42,242 bases of DNA from an uncultured Eubacteriales bacterium (GTDB lineage: Bacteria > Bacillota > Clostridia > Oscillospirales > Acutalibacteraceae): assembly GCA_934643185.1 (NCBI GenBank), contig CAKUBN010000016.1, forward strand, positions 1-42,242. Reading direction: 5' to 3'. Under the pieces are notes generated by a model that searched no databases, was not told where the DNA came from, and was given only the letters and a program-made list of their open reading frames with translations. Every line of letters begins with the position of its first letter. The stretch's first letter is position 1. Both the position numbers and the translations under genes were made by a program. Of the stretch, positions 7,422-16,700 are shown piece after piece.

Positions 7422-7979
7422 ATGAAAATTCTGGCGTTTACGGGCGCGGGCATCAGCAAGCAGAGCAATATTCCGACGTTTATGGAGCGGCCCGACGTGC
7501 GTGAAAAGCTGTTTCGCACGTTTGCGGAGCGTCACCATGAGGAATACAACGAGGTCATCCGCGCGCTGAAAGCGAATATGAACGGCGCGGAGCCGAACGA
7601 CGCGCATTTTGCGCTGGCGGAATACAAGGTGCCGGTCATCACGATGAACATTGACGGGCTGCACAGAAAAGCGGGCAGCGACGCGCTGGAGCTGCACGGC
7701 GGCCTGCCTGAGGATGACGAAATGGACAGGGCGTGGGCGCTTTATAATAAGCCCGTGCTGTACGGTGACCCCGCGCCGAACTACGCGAAAGCGTATGAAA
7801 TGACGGCGGCGCTGAAGCCCGGCGACGTGTTCCTCGTCATCGGCTGCTCGTACCACACCGCCATCGCGTGCGACCTGAGAGACGTAGCAAAACACGCCGG
7901 CGCAAGGGTCATCGAGATCCAGGAGGACGCCGCGCATAATGTGAGACGGGTGTTGGAAGAGCTGCTTGGAAATCCGTAA
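7422..7979 (+). CDS. Minimal Sir2-like NAD-binding protein lacking the zinc module
   Basis: A 185-residue protein with clear sirtuin landmarks: GAGIS (8-12) and IPTF (17-20) of the NAD-binding start, PNDAHFALA (59-67), TMNIDGLHRKAGS (74-86) with the catalytic-loop N-I-D, and ELHG with H92 in the place of the catalytic histidine. A family Rossmann segment GDVFLVIGCSY follows (134-144). Ordinary Sir2 proteins are about 230-280 residues with a four-cysteine zinc ribbon after the ELHG motif. Here there are only two cysteines (142 and 150), both outside that region, and the small domain is shortened. It may be a deacylase with altered substrate, an ADP-ribosyl-handling enzyme, or an NAD sensor. 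ATG 7422 is chosen over the TTG at 7416 because AAGGAGG lies 9 bases before it. Confidence 0.75.
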   Translation: MKILAFTGAGISKQSNIPTFMERPDVREKLFRTFAERHHEEYNEVIRALKANMNGAEPNDAHFALAEYKVPVITMNIDGLHRKAGSDALELHGGLPEDDEMDRAWALYNKPVLYGDPAPNYAKAYEMTAALKPGDVFLVIGCSYHTAIACDLRDVAKHAGARVIEIQEDAAHNVRRVLEELLGNP

Positions 7980-8011
7980 AATTTAACCCTTCTGAGGTTG
8001 CATGGCGGCTA

Positions 8012-8040
8012 TTGCTATATTCGATGGGCTATGGTAAAAT
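8012..8040 (+). promoter_or_regulatory. Promoter of the secreted hydrolase
   Basis: TTGCTA at 8012-8017 and TAAAAT at 8035-8040 with a 17-base spacer, about 100 bases before the start codon. Confidence 0.5.
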
Positions 8041-8137
8041 CAATATAAGCTATGATGCACGGAAGCGCTGACCCTCTAACGCTGAGCGGTTGGCGCAAAC
8101 GTGTACGGAAAATATCAATATGAGGAGAAGAACAGAA

Positions 8138-10362
8138 ATGAAACGGATCGTATCGTTGATGCTGGCAGTTTTGCTGCTGTTTACATGCGGCTCTACGTTT
8201 GTTTTTGCAGATGCGCTTGCAGACGCAGCAGAAGAGACCGTTTCGGCAGAATCGGAAGTGGTTTTGCTGGAAACGGACCCATCGAACACCCCCCCAGTGC
8301 GGATCTAAACGCCGCGCCGGTCACGGAGGATGAGCCTGAGAATGTATCCACCGCGGATGCGGAGGATACGACAGCACCGCAGCTGGTGGCAGACCCGGTA
8401 AAGCTGGAGTATGAAGTTTTATCGGACTACGAGACCGGCGGGCTCTATTTGTTCCCGGTTCCCGATGGGGACGAGATCACACAGGAATACAGCGAGCAGC
8501 ACACCGCTTGGGATATAGCGGCTGCGGAGGGCTCTGCTGTGGTGGCGGCCGAAGAAGGCACGGTGTCTTACGTGCAGGTTTGGGACGGCACACAAGACGC
8601 TGACGGGATGATGAGCTACGGCAACATGATCGAAATTGTGCACCCGGACGGAAACAGCACCTTGTATGCACATTTATCGGAGATCAATGTGCAGGCGGGC
8701 GACGAAGTGGTGCGCGGACAGCGCATCGGTCGTGTAGGTGCAACAGGCAACGCCACGGGCGCACACCTGCACTTTGAGGTGATGAGCGAGACGGGTAAGA
8801 AGGAAGACCCGCAGCCGGTGCTGGAATACGGAACCTCTTTGCTGCTTGCAGCGTACGATTGGAACTGGGTGTACGGAAACTTGTACCATCCGAATGGCAC
8901 AAAGACCGTTTCAGATTGGGGCGTGACGCGCGAAGGCATCGTACAGGAGCTGACGGCGCACGAAAACGACCATTATTATCTTGGCACGCCGTATAAGGGT
9001 GCAGACTGGCAGTCTCCAAACGGCGACACGAGCTACAATTACGGAAGTGCCGGGCTAAACTGTGCGGGCTTTGTCAGCTATGTGCTTTGCAAGCTTGGCT
9101 TAAACGCCGGTACGGCGAACATCAATACGCACAATGCAACGCCGGAAAACTCCGTGCAGGCTTTAATGTGCGCGAACGGTTCAGTCACGGGCGGCGCAGA
9201 TTGGTATGCGTCGTATAAATCCCGTGATCTGCTTGCGGGTGCTTCCAACTACAATAGCTGGATCATCAACGGCGATTTAAAAACCTACGTTTACAAAACC
9301 AAAGAGGAAATGCTCTCGGACGGCAAGCTTGTAAAGGGTGACATGATCTTGATGCTGCCGGGCAGCGGCTCGCCCTCGAACCGCGATACGCATATCGGCT
9401 TTTTCTGGGGCGATACCCCGAGTGAGGACAAAATGTGGCACAGCCTGCTGACCTCGTATGCGGACAGCAACGGCAACAAAGGTAACATGATTACGGAGAT
9501 CACACCGGCCTCAAGCCCCTCTATTTTCATTGTGATCAAGGTGGATAATACGACCACGGCAACTGTACCGACGGAGACACCGGAGCCGACGCCTGTACCG
9601 ACGGCAGCGCCCACAGCTGCGCCGACCGCCACACCAACGGCGACACCGGCTCCCACAGCGACTCCTGCGCCTACGCCGGTCACAACTGTTATCGGCAAGG
9701 TTACGGCGGATGTCGGTTTGAATCTGCGCCGCGGGGCGGGAACGAGCTACGGTGTGATTTTGACGATCCCGTATAATAAGACGGTAACGGTTTTAGACCG
9801 CTCGAATTCGGCATGGTATAAGGTGCAATACGGAAGCAGTACCGGTTACGTTGCTTCGCAGTATTTGAGCGTGAGCACGGTGACCACTACGCCGGATGCA
9901 ACGCCTGCGCCAACTCCGAGCACGACGACTACCGGCAGAATTACGGCGGATGTCGGACTGAACCTACGCCGCGGAGCGGGAACGAATTACGGCGTGATTT
10001 TGACGATTCCGTACAACATGACCGTGACGGTTTTAGACCGCTCCAATTCCGCGTGGTACAAGGTTCAGTACGGCAATCAGACCGGCTATGTGGCTTCGCA
10101 ATACCTGAAGGTCAGCCAGATAACCGCAGAAACGCCAAGCACGACACCGAAGCCGAATCCGGGTACGACAGTCACCGGGTGGATCAAGCCGTATGTCGGT
10201 TTGAATCTGCGCCGCGGAGCCGGTACGAACTATGGCGTGATTTTGACGATTCCGTACAACAAAACGGTTACGGTTTTGGATCGTTCCAATTCCGGGTGGT
10301 ATAAAGTGCAGTATGCGGGCCAAACGGGCTATGTAGCGGCAGAATATCTTGGAATACGATAA
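8138..10362 (+). CDS. Secreted peptidoglycan hydrolase (M23 + NlpC/P60-like + 3 SH3b), frameshifted at a C7 tract
   Basis: ATG 8138 follows a GAGGAGAAG ribosome binding site and encodes a clear signal peptide (MKRIVSLMLAVLLLFTCG, then FVFADA). That frame stops at 8308. The rest of the protein continues in the -1 frame to 10362, and one extra C in the C7 run at 8289-8295 would restore a single product of 741 residues. Domains after the break, in order, are: an M23/LytM endopeptidase with HTAWD and HLHFE metal ligands; an NlpC/P60-like amidase domain with NCAGFVSYVL around the catalytic cysteine and DTHIGFFWG; a Pro/Thr/Ala-rich linker; and three bacterial SH3 domains that would bind the wall. 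It would cut stem-peptide cross-links outside the cell. As written it yields only a 56-residue leader fragment. Options are phase variation, programmed slippage, a real pseudogene or a sequencing error. Confidence 0.8.
8289..8295 (+). other. C7 homopolymer at the frameshift point
   Basis: Seven consecutive C residues, in the signal-peptide frame read as ACC CCC CCA. It is the only homopolymer of this length in the overlap of the two frames. A C8 tract, or a -1 slip on C CCC CCA, joins the secretion signal to the hydrolase. Confidence 0.75.
9694..10353 (+). repeat. Three tandem 177-bp SH3b units
   Basis: Units at 9694-9870, 9934-10110 and 10177-10353, each 177 bp, joined by Thr/Pro-rich linkers of about 63-66 bp. 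Each encodes a 59-residue SH3b domain with the shared VGLNLRRGAGT and WYKVQY motifs. The nucleotide similarity is high, which suggests recent duplication or ongoing gene conversion. Confidence 0.9.
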
Positions 10363-10379
10363 TCGGTAAATTATAAAAG

Positions 10380-10418
10380 CGAGGACACACTTCAGCATGG
10401 AGGTGTGTCCTCGTTTTT
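10380..10418. terminator. Bidirectional terminator between convergent genes
   Basis: An 11-bp perfect stem, CGAGGACACAC (10380-10390) with GTGTGTCCTCG (10403-10413), then TTTTT on the + strand. The minus strand also has a T-rich exit (CTTTTAT). It serves the hydrolase gene and the PAP2 gene. Confidence 0.9.
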
Positions 10419-10435
10419 CAGCAATATTGTGCTTT

Positions 10436-10993
10436 TTAAGCCTTACGTTTTTCCGCCCGCCGCTTTTGGATCGCTTTGGCGATAAAGTAGGTGAGGAGGG
10501 CGGCGAGGGTGCCGAGGAGCATGCCGGCGAAGACATCGGTGGGGTAGTGGACGAAGAGGAAAATGCGGGAGAACGCGATGAGCGCTGCCGGGATGTACGC
10601 GAGCCAGCCGATTTTTTTATGGCGGAGCGTCAAAATAAGCGCTGCGGCGAAGCTTGACGATGTGTGGCCCGAGGGGAACGAATAGGACGTGGGGCGCGCG
10701 ATGAGCATCGGAAAATCCGTGAACACGTTGCACGGGCGTAGGCGGCAGATGATGTTTTTCAGCGTCAGCTCGCCGAAAAGCAGCGTGACCGTCATGGCGA
10801 TAAGCACCAAACCACCGGTGCGGCGCGTTTTTTTAAAGCAGAGCAGGATGAGCGACAGGACGATCCACCCGATGCCTGCTTCGCCGAGCATGGTGATAAT
10901 GGGGAAGACCGTATCGGTCACGATGTTATGAAAATGCGTCTGAATAAAGGCCATGACGGCGGCGTCAAACGGCGGGATGCCGGGAAAACTCAT
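10436..10993 (-). CDS. PAP2-family membrane phosphatase
   Basis: A 185-residue integral membrane protein of the type 2 phosphatidic acid phosphatase family. All three catalytic motifs are present: K79(x6)R86-P, PSGH at 107-110, and S142-R143(x5)H149(x3)D153. Five or six hydrophobic segments surround them, so the active site faces outside. Likely substrates are undecaprenyl pyrophosphate (lipid-carrier recycling, as in BcrC) or phosphatidylglycerol phosphate; the sequence does not decide. The start at 10993 is chosen because GGAGG lies 8 bases upstream; an upstream in-frame start at 11008 would sit on the ribosome binding site. A TATACT -10 box lies at the complement of 11026-11031. Confidence 0.88.
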   Translation of the reverse strand: MSFPGIPPFDAAVMAFIQTHFHNIVTDTVFPIITMLGEAGIGWIVLSLILLCFKKTRRTGGLVLIAMTVTLLFGELTLKNIICRLRPCNVFTDFPMLIARPTSYSFPSGHTSSSFAAALILTLRHKKIGWLAYIPAALIAFSRIFLFVHYPTDVFAGMLLGTLAALLTYFIAKAIQKRRAEKRKA

Positions 10994-11135
10994 TACATAA
11001 ACCTCCAATGTTTTAACTGGGTTATAGTATACTGCGATTTTTCTTAAAATGCCAGTTGATTTCTATTAACGAATTCTTTCAAAATTCTAAACGAGCATGC
11101 CCGCGCATAGAATTACCGGAAAAGGGGGCAGGAAA

Positions 11136-13808
11136 ATGTCAAAACCCATGTCGGAAGCAAAATTCTATGCGATGACGGCACAGGCGGCCGTGAAAGCGCT
11201 CCAAAGCGACGCGGGGCGCGGGCTGAGCGGCTCCGAAGCGAAAAAGCGGCTTGGCGTGTACGGCGAAAACCGGCTGCAGAAGGGGAAGAAAACGAGCTTT
11301 GCAAAGAAATTCATGCTGCAGTTCGGCGACTTTATGGTGCTGATCTTGCTCATTGCGTCGGCGGTGTCGTTTGCGGTCTCATGTATGCAGGGGGACGCGA
11401 ACTTGGCGGACCCGCTGCTGATTTTGGGCATTGTCATCGCGAACGCGTTCGTCGGCACGGTGCAGGAGGCGAAGGCCGAGCGGGCACTGGAAGCACTGCG
11501 CACGCTCTCTGCGCCGCATGCCGATGTGCTGCGGGACGGCAAACGCGCGGTGATCTCCGCCGAGGAACTCGTGCCGGGGGACGTTGTATATATCCGCGCG
11601 GGGGACGTGGTGCCCGCCGACCTGCGGCTTTTGGAGAGCGTACACGTAGAGGCCGAGGAAAGCGCGCTGACGGGGGAATCTGTGCCGAGCGGTAAGAGCG
11701 CGAATGCGGTGTGTGACGAGAAATGCGGCGCGGCGGAGCGCAGAAACATGCTGTTTTCCGGCACGGGCATCGCTGCCGGGCAGGGCGTGGGCATTGTGAC
11801 CGCAACGGGCATGCAAACCGAAATGGGTCGCATTGCGGCGATGCTTGGCGACGAAGAAACACCCGACACGCCGTTAAAGCTGCGGCTGCGGCGCACGGGC
11901 AAGCTCATCGGGCTTTTGGTGCTTGGGATATGTGCGGCGATTTTTTTGATCGGGCTTATCCAAAAGGCAGAACCGCTTGAAATGTTCATGATCTCCATCA
12001 GCCTTGCGGTGGCGGCGATACCCGAGGGTCTGCCTGCCGTGGTGACGATCGTCTTGGCGCTCGGCGTGCGGCGCATGGCGGCAAAGCGAGCCATCATTCG
12101 GCATTTGCCTGCCGTGGAGACGCTTGGCAGCTGCGAGGTCATTTGCTCCGACAAGACCGGAACGCTGACACAGAACAAAATGACGGCAGTGCGCTGCGCG
12201 GGTGCGGCGGGCGAGCTGAACGGACAGGATAAAGACGCTTTGCTATCTGCGGCGGCGCTGTGCACGAGCGTGGAGGGCAGCGGCGAGAAGCTGCTCGGTG
12301 ACCCGACCGAAACGGCGATTGTCGCGGCGGTATCGGACTGGGAGCGTCTGCAAAAGCAGCGCGTGAAAGCGGCTGAAGTGCCGTTTACGGCAGAACGCCG
12401 CCGTATGACAGTCGTACTGCGAACGGAGGGCGGATACAGGGTCATCACAAAGGGCGCGCCGGAGGCGATTTTACCGCGCTGCACGTATGTGCTTTTAAAC
12501 GGGAAGAACGTTACGTTAACACCCGAGATGCGGGCGGCACTGAGCGCAAAAAACCGCGACATGGCAAACGACGCGCTGCGTGTTCTGGCGGCAGCGGAAA
12601 AGCGCACGGAAGCTTGCCCCGAGACGGACGATGCGGCGGAAAGCGGGCTGTGCTTTTTGGGACTTATCGGGCTGGAGGATCCCCCGCGCCCGGAGGCAGC
12701 GGAGGCCGTTTCCGAGTGCAAGCGTGCGGGCATTCGCCCCGTGATGATCACCGGCGACCAACCTGCGACGGCCTCAGCCATTGCCGGACGGCTCGGTATT
12801 GAAAATAAAGCTGTGATGACGGGTGCGGAGTTGGAGAGCCTTTCGGACGACGCGCTTTTGCAGACGGTGCAGACGTGTTCCGTGTACGCGCGGGTCTCTC
12901 CGGCGCACAAAATGCGCATTATCAAGGCGTTTCGCAGGCTGAAGCTCGTCACGGCCATGACGGGCGACGGTGTGAACGACGCGCCTGCCCTGAAAGCGGC
13001 GGACATCGGCTGCGCGATGGGCAAAAACGGCACGGAGGTCGCGAAAAACGCCGCCGACATGGTATTGACGGACGACAACTTTGCGACGATTGTTTCCGCC
13101 GTGCGGGAGGGGCGGACGGTATACGGCAACATCCGCAAGACCATCCATTTTTTGATGTCGTGCAACATCGGCGAGATTTTGGTGGTGCTTGTGTCGTTTT
13201 TGCTGCGCACGCCGACGCCGCTTTTGCCGGCGCAATTATTATGGGTGAACCTTGTGACGGACTCTTTGCCTGCGCTGGCACTGGGCAGTGACCCGCCGCA
13301 GGGCGACGTGATGCGCCGCCCGCCTACCGCGCGGGACAGCAGTGCGTTTTCAAACGGGCTCGGTTTTGCAATGGCGGTGGAGGGTATGATGATCGGCGCG
13401 CTGGCGCTTTTGGCATTCACGGTGGGACGCGTGTTTTTTGACGCCGATCCCATGCAGCCCGCCGTGGGGCGCACGATGGCGTTTGCGGTCCTAAGCCTTT
13501 CGCAGCTCGTGCACAGCTATAATATGCGCAGTACGGGGCCGGTTTTGGGACGCGGTATGTTCAAAAACCGGGGGCTGAACGTATCGTTTTTGATTTGCTC
13601 GGCATTGATGGCGGGCGTGGTCGTGTTTCCGCAAGCGGCGGCGCTGTTCGGCTCCGTACCGCTGACCTTGACACAGTGGGGCATCGTGGCAATCCTTGCT
13701 TTGCTGCCTCTGCCGATCTGCGAAATGCAGAAAAGGATACTTTCTCGCACGGCAAAAGTGAAAAATATGACTTCCGGTGTGAAAAAGCGAGTCATTTTCA
13801 ACAAATAG
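11136..13808 (+). CDS. Calcium-type (P2) cation-transporting P-type ATPase
   Basis: An 890-residue P-type ATPase. It has an N-terminal cation-ATPase domain (residues 1-70), TGES in the actuator domain at 179-182, the PEGLPA transmembrane ion-site motif before the catalytic loop, the phosphorylated aspartate D339 in DKTGTLT, and GDGVNDAP at 610-617. The PEGLPA motif and overall layout match SERCA/PMCA-like calcium pumps, which export Ca2+ (sometimes Mn2+). The start ATG 11136 follows GGGGGCAGG; the frame is open to 11097, but that upstream start lacks a ribosome binding site. The gene is divergent from the PAP2 gene and is followed by the pyk promoter without an obvious strong terminator. Confidence 0.93.
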   Translation: MSKPMSEAKFYAMTAQAAVKALQSDAGRGLSGSEAKKRLGVYGENRLQKGKKTSFAKKFMLQFGDFMVLILLIASAVSFAVSCMQGDANLADPLLILGIVIANAFVGTVQEAKAERALEALRTLSAPHADVLRDGKRAVISAEELVPGDVVYIRAGDVVPADLRLLESVHVEAEESALTGESVPSGKSANAVCDEKCGAAERRNMLFSGTGIAAGQGVGIVTATGMQTEMGRIAAMLGDEETPDTPLKLRLRRTGKLIGLLVLGICAAIFLIGLIQKAEPLEMFMISISLAVAAIPEGLPAVVTIVLALGVRRMAAKRAIIRHLPAVETLGSCEVICSDKTGTLTQNKMTAVRCAGAAGELNGQDKDALLSAAALCTSVEGSGEKLLGDPTETAIVAAVSDWERLQKQRVKAAEVPFTAERRRMTVVLRTEGGYRVITKGAPEAILPRCTYVLLNGKNVTLTPEMRAALSAKNRDMANDALRVLAAAEKRTEACPETDDAAESGLCFLGLIGLEDPPRPEAAEAVSECKRAGIRPVMITGDQPATASAIAGRLGIENKAVMTGAELESLSDDALLQTVQTCSVYARVSPAHKMRIIKAFRRLKLVTAMTGDGVNDAPALKAADIGCAMGKNGTEVAKNAADMVLTDDNFATIVSAVREGRTVYGNIRKTIHFLMSCNIGEILVVLVSFLLRTPTPLLPAQLLWVNLVTDSLPALALGSDPPQGDVMRRPPTARDSSAFSNGLGFAMAVEGMMIGALALLAFTVGRVFFDADPMQPAVGRTMAFAVLSLSQLVHSYNMRSTGPVLGRGMFKNRGLNVSFLICSALMAGVVVFPQAAALFGSVPLTLTQWGIVAILALLPLPICEMQKRILSRTAKVKNMTSGVKKRVIFNK

Positions 13809-13839
13809 CCTGTTACTTTTTTAATTTTTAGCCGTCATA

Positions 13840-13869
13840 TTGACTTTCTTTTCTTTTTTCAGCTATAAT
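13840..13869 (+). promoter_or_regulatory. Strong promoter of pyk
   Basis: TTGACT at 13840-13845 and a perfect TATAAT at 13864-13869, spacer 18 bases, T-rich spacer. A leader of about 60 bases precedes the gene. Confidence 0.85.
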
Positions 13870-13935
13870 AAGGAAAAATAGCCCACACTGATGTGCAGGC
13901 CATGGGGTCTGCGAAAATGAAAGGGGTCGATATAG

Positions 13936-15693
13936 ATGAGAAAAACCAAGATCGTATGTACGCTGGGTCCTTCTACCGATGACGAGGCTGTGCTGCGCGA
14001 GCTGATTTTGAGCGGCATGAACGTGGCGCGCCTGAATATGTCGCACGGCACGCATGAGGAGCACAAGCGCCGTGCCGATATGGTGAAAAAGCTGCGAAAA
14101 GAGCTTGACGTGCCGGTCGCCATTCTGCTCGACACGAAGGGTCCGGAGATCCGCACAGGGAAGTTTGCCGAAAAGGTGATGCTGACCCACGGGCAGAAGT
14201 ACACACTGACGACGAACGAGCGCCCCGGCGACGCGGAAGGCTGCTCTATCACGTTTAAGGACCTGCCGAAGGACGTACACCGCGGCTCACATATCCTCAT
14301 CGACGACGGCCTCATTGAAATGGTCGTGGAAAAGGTGACAGACACGGACATTGAGTGCCGCCTTTTGAATGACGGCCCCATTACGTCTTATAAGGGCATC
14401 AATGTGCCGGGCGTGACGCTTTCCATGCCGTATATCAGCGAAAAAGACCGCGCAGATCTTGAATTCTGCGTGAAGGAAGATTTTGAGTTTATCGCCGCCT
14501 CGTTCACGCGCTCGGCAGAGGATATTGTGATGATCCGCAACGAGCTTGAAAAAAACAACTGCCGCGACATTCGCATCATCGCGAAGATCGAGAACACGGA
14601 CGGCGTGGAGAACATCGACGACATTATCCGCGTTTCGGACGGCATTATGGTGGCGCGCGGCGACCTTGGCGTCGAGATCCCGATGGAGGAGATCCCGGTG
14701 CTGCAAAAGCAGCTCATCCACAAGGCGTATGTCGCCGGCAAGCAGGTCATTACGGCGACGCAGATGCTTGACTCCATGATCAAGAATCCGCGCCCGACGC
14801 GTGCGGAGGCGACCGACGTGGCGAACGCGATCTACGACGGCACGAGCGCCATTATGCTGAGCGGCGAGACGGCCGCAGGCGCGTACCCGGTGGAGGCCGT
14901 GCGCACGATGGTCCGCATTGCGGAGCGCACCGAAAACGACATCGACTACGTGCGCCAGCTGGAGCGGTGGGATGTGCCGGTGCAAAAGGACGTGACCTCT
15001 GCCATTTCGCACGCAACGTGCACGACGGCGCACGACCTCGGTGCGGTGGCCATCATGACCGTATCGAAAACAGGATTTACGGCGCGCATGATTTCGAAAT
15101 TCCGCCCGGCGTGCCCAATCATCAGCGGCACGACCGACCGCAAGGTACTGAACCAGATGGGCCTTTCCTGGGGCGTAATCCCCGTGATGCTGGAGGAAAA
15201 GACCAGCACCGACGAGCTGTTTGAGCACATTGTTGCAGTTGCGGAGGAGCATGGGCTTGTGCAGGCGGGCGACATTGCCGTTATCACGGCGGGTATCCCG
15301 CTGGGCATTTCCGGCACGACGAACATGCTGAAGGTACACCTTGTGGGCGACGTGCTCGTCTCCGGCACCGTTGTGAACGTGCTGAGTACCTGCGGCCCGC
15401 TGTGCGTGTGCAAAACGGAGGAGGAAGCGCTGCAGAAGTTCCGCAGGGGCGATATTCTGGTGCTGCCGAAGACCACGAACGCAACGATGCCGCTGATCCG
15501 TCAGGCTTCGGGTATTGTGACGGAAATGGACGGCGTGAACTCTCACGCGGCCATCGCCGCCATGGCGCTGGATAAACCGGCCATCGTCGGTGCGGCGCAC
15601 GCGACCGACCTGCTGCGCTCCGGCACAACCGTGAAGCTGGACGGCGTTAGAGGTGCGATCTTCAGCGTCAGTGCACCGAGCGCGGAGAAGTAA
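13936..15693 (+). CDS. pyk: Pyruvate kinase with C-terminal PEP-utiliser-like domain
   Basis: A 585-residue cytosolic enzyme that transfers phosphate from phosphoenolpyruvate to ADP in the last step of glycolysis. The N-terminal barrel has RLNMSHG (residues 32-38), DTKGPEIRTG (66-75) and the RPTRAEATDVANAIYDGTSA region, which includes substrate-binding residues. The C-terminal extra domain (about 475-585) with NSHAAIAAMALDKPAIVGA resembles the phosphohistidine domain of PEP-utilising enzymes. This long form is usual in Bacillus and Clostridia. The ribosome binding site GAAAGGGG precedes ATG 13936. It is monocistronic: strong promoter upstream, hairpin terminator downstream, then repeat element copy 2. 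Confidence 0.97.
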   Translation: MRKTKIVCTLGPSTDDEAVLRELILSGMNVARLNMSHGTHEEHKRRADMVKKLRKELDVPVAILLDTKGPEIRTGKFAEKVMLTHGQKYTLTTNERPGDAEGCSITFKDLPKDVHRGSHILIDDGLIEMVVEKVTDTDIECRLLNDGPITSYKGINVPGVTLSMPYISEKDRADLEFCVKEDFEFIAASFTRSAEDIVMIRNELEKNNCRDIRIIAKIENTDGVENIDDIIRVSDGIMVARGDLGVEIPMEEIPVLQKQLIHKAYVAGKQVITATQMLDSMIKNPRPTRAEATDVANAIYDGTSAIMLSGETAAGAYPVEAVRTMVRIAERTENDIDYVRQLERWDVPVQKDVTSAISHATCTTAHDLGAVAIMTVSKTGFTARMISKFRPACPIISGTTDRKVLNQMGLSWGVIPVMLEEKTSTDELFEHIVAVAEEHGLVQAGDIAVITAGIPLGISGTTNMLKVHLVGDVLVSGTVVNVLSTCGPLCVCKTEEEALQKFRRGDILVLPKTTNATMPLIRQASGIVTEMDGVNSHAAIAAMALDKPAIVGAAHATDLLRSGTTVKLDGVRGAIFSVSAPSAEK

Positions 15694-15705
15694 AACGAAT
15701 AGCAA

Positions 15706-15743
15706 CGCCGCACTCACACGGGAAAGCGTGGGTGCGGCGCTTT
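15706..15743 (+). terminator. Terminator of pyk
   Basis: A stem of CGCCGCACTCACACG with GCGTGGGTGCGGCG (imperfect at two positions), loop GGAAA, followed by CTTTAAAT. It abuts repeat element copy 2. Confidence 0.75.
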
Positions 15744-15747
15744 AAAT

Positions 15748-15940
15748 AGGCGGTCTTTTGACCGCCTGTCAGGAAACCCATGCAACTGGGTTTCCTGCGG
15801 AGTGAACGTCCACTGGAAGTTCGCTCCTACCTTCCTAATTTTAGGTTAGGCAAATGGGTTTCGCGCTCTGCGGAGCGCGCCTCAGGGCTTTTCCCCGAGA
15901 CCCCACCAACTTTTTGAAAAAAGTTGGATCAAAAACTTTA
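15748..15940 (+). repeat. Composite multi-hairpin element, copy 2
   Basis: About 193 bp: AGGCGGTC-tttt-GACCGCCT (15748-15767), CAGGAAACCCA/TGGGTTTCCTG (15770-15797), an imperfect GGAGTGAACGTCC stem (about 15798-15826), a CCTACCTTCC/GGTTAGG segment, CGCGCTC-tgcg-GAGCGCG (15862-15879), a CAGGGC/CCCCGAG segment, and CCAACTTTTT/AAAAAGTTGG (15906-15927). Module order matches copy 3 directly and copy 1 in reverse. It fills the gap between convergent pyk and the methyltransferase. Confidence 0.85.
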
Positions 15941-15959
15941 TTCGTCGCTTCGCTGTGCG

Positions 15960-16664
15960 TTATTTCACCGCTTTTATAATCAAACAATCGTTACCGTTTT
16001 CCACCGTGACGGTGAAGCCGACTTCTTTTAACAGTGCAGCTTCGTGTTCTTTTGTCAGCGGGATGTCGAAGTGGACGAACGCGTCGTCGGGAATGTTTTC
16101 TTCGCGGCGCTTGCGGCTCCACGTTTCGCGCAGCAGGTTTTCTTCTTCGTCACAGCAGGCGAAGTAATCGCCGTTTACAAACATGCCGCCGGGCGTGAGA
16201 CAGTCATAGATGCGTTTGAAGAGCCGGCGCTTTTTCTCCGGCAGAAAGTGGTGCAGCGATTCAAACGAGATGACAGCGTCGAACGCACCGGGGAACGGCA
16301 CGGCAAAGTAGCTGCCGCACAGCAGCGTGAGGTCCTTATCCCCATGCTTTTTCATGAGGGCGTCGAGCATATCGGGCGAAAGGTCAATGCCGGTGACGGA
16401 GATGTCTTTGCGCAAGTTATAGAGCGCGTCGAGCTCCAGACCTGTGCCGCAGCCGAGGTCTAAAATGCGCTTGGCGCTTTCCGGCACGGCGCGGGCGAAC
16501 TGCTTGTAATCTTCGCCCCAGAATTTCGTCATGCGCGCTTCGTAGTCCGGCAGGCGCTTGCGGAAAAACGCGCCCATTTCTTCAAGCGGCGCGCTTTCAA
16601 GCTCGCGGAGCCAGTTTTTTAAGTCTTCTAAATATTTTTCTTTGTTTTGTGTGTGGATGACCAT
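15960..16664 (-). CDS. Class I SAM-dependent methyltransferase
   Basis: A 234-residue protein with the SAM-binding motif I ILDLGCGTG (67-75), an acidic residue at the end of strand 2 (VTGIDLS), and FDAVISFESLHHF typical of small-molecule methyltransferases of the UbiE/Methyltransf_25 type. The substrate cannot be read from the sequence. It is the second gene of a minus-strand pair, 36 bases after the TetR regulator, so it is probably that regulator's target. The ribosome binding site TTGGAGAAA precedes the ATG at 16664. Repeat element copy 2 lies directly beyond its stop. Confidence 0.85.
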   Translation of the reverse strand: MVIHTQNKEKYLEDLKNWLRELESAPLEEMGAFFRKRLPDYEARMTKFWGEDYKQFARAVPESAKRILDLGCGTGLELDALYNLRKDISVTGIDLSPDMLDALMKKHGDKDLTLLCGSYFAVPFPGAFDAVISFESLHHFLPEKKRRLFKRIYDCLTPGGMFVNGDYFACCDEEENLLRETWSRKRREENIPDDAFVHFDIPLTKEHEAALLKEVGFTVTVENGNDCLIIKAVK

Positions 16665-16700
16665 GATTTTTCTCCAAATCCTTTTTAAGAGAACACCGCG

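Noticed and set aside
8101..8287. Upstream start giving a single-frame hydrolase from 8101
   Set aside because: GTG 8101 has no ribosome binding site and its first 60 residues lack a signal peptide; the signal peptide is clearly in the other frame from 8138.
11165..13474. 769-residue minus-strand frame across the P-type ATPase
   Set aside because: Low-complexity Ser/Ala/Arg composition opposite a gene with all P-ATPase motifs.
14287..15717. 476-residue minus-strand frame across pyruvate kinase
   Set aside because: Antisense shadow with no motif; the pyk frame is certain.
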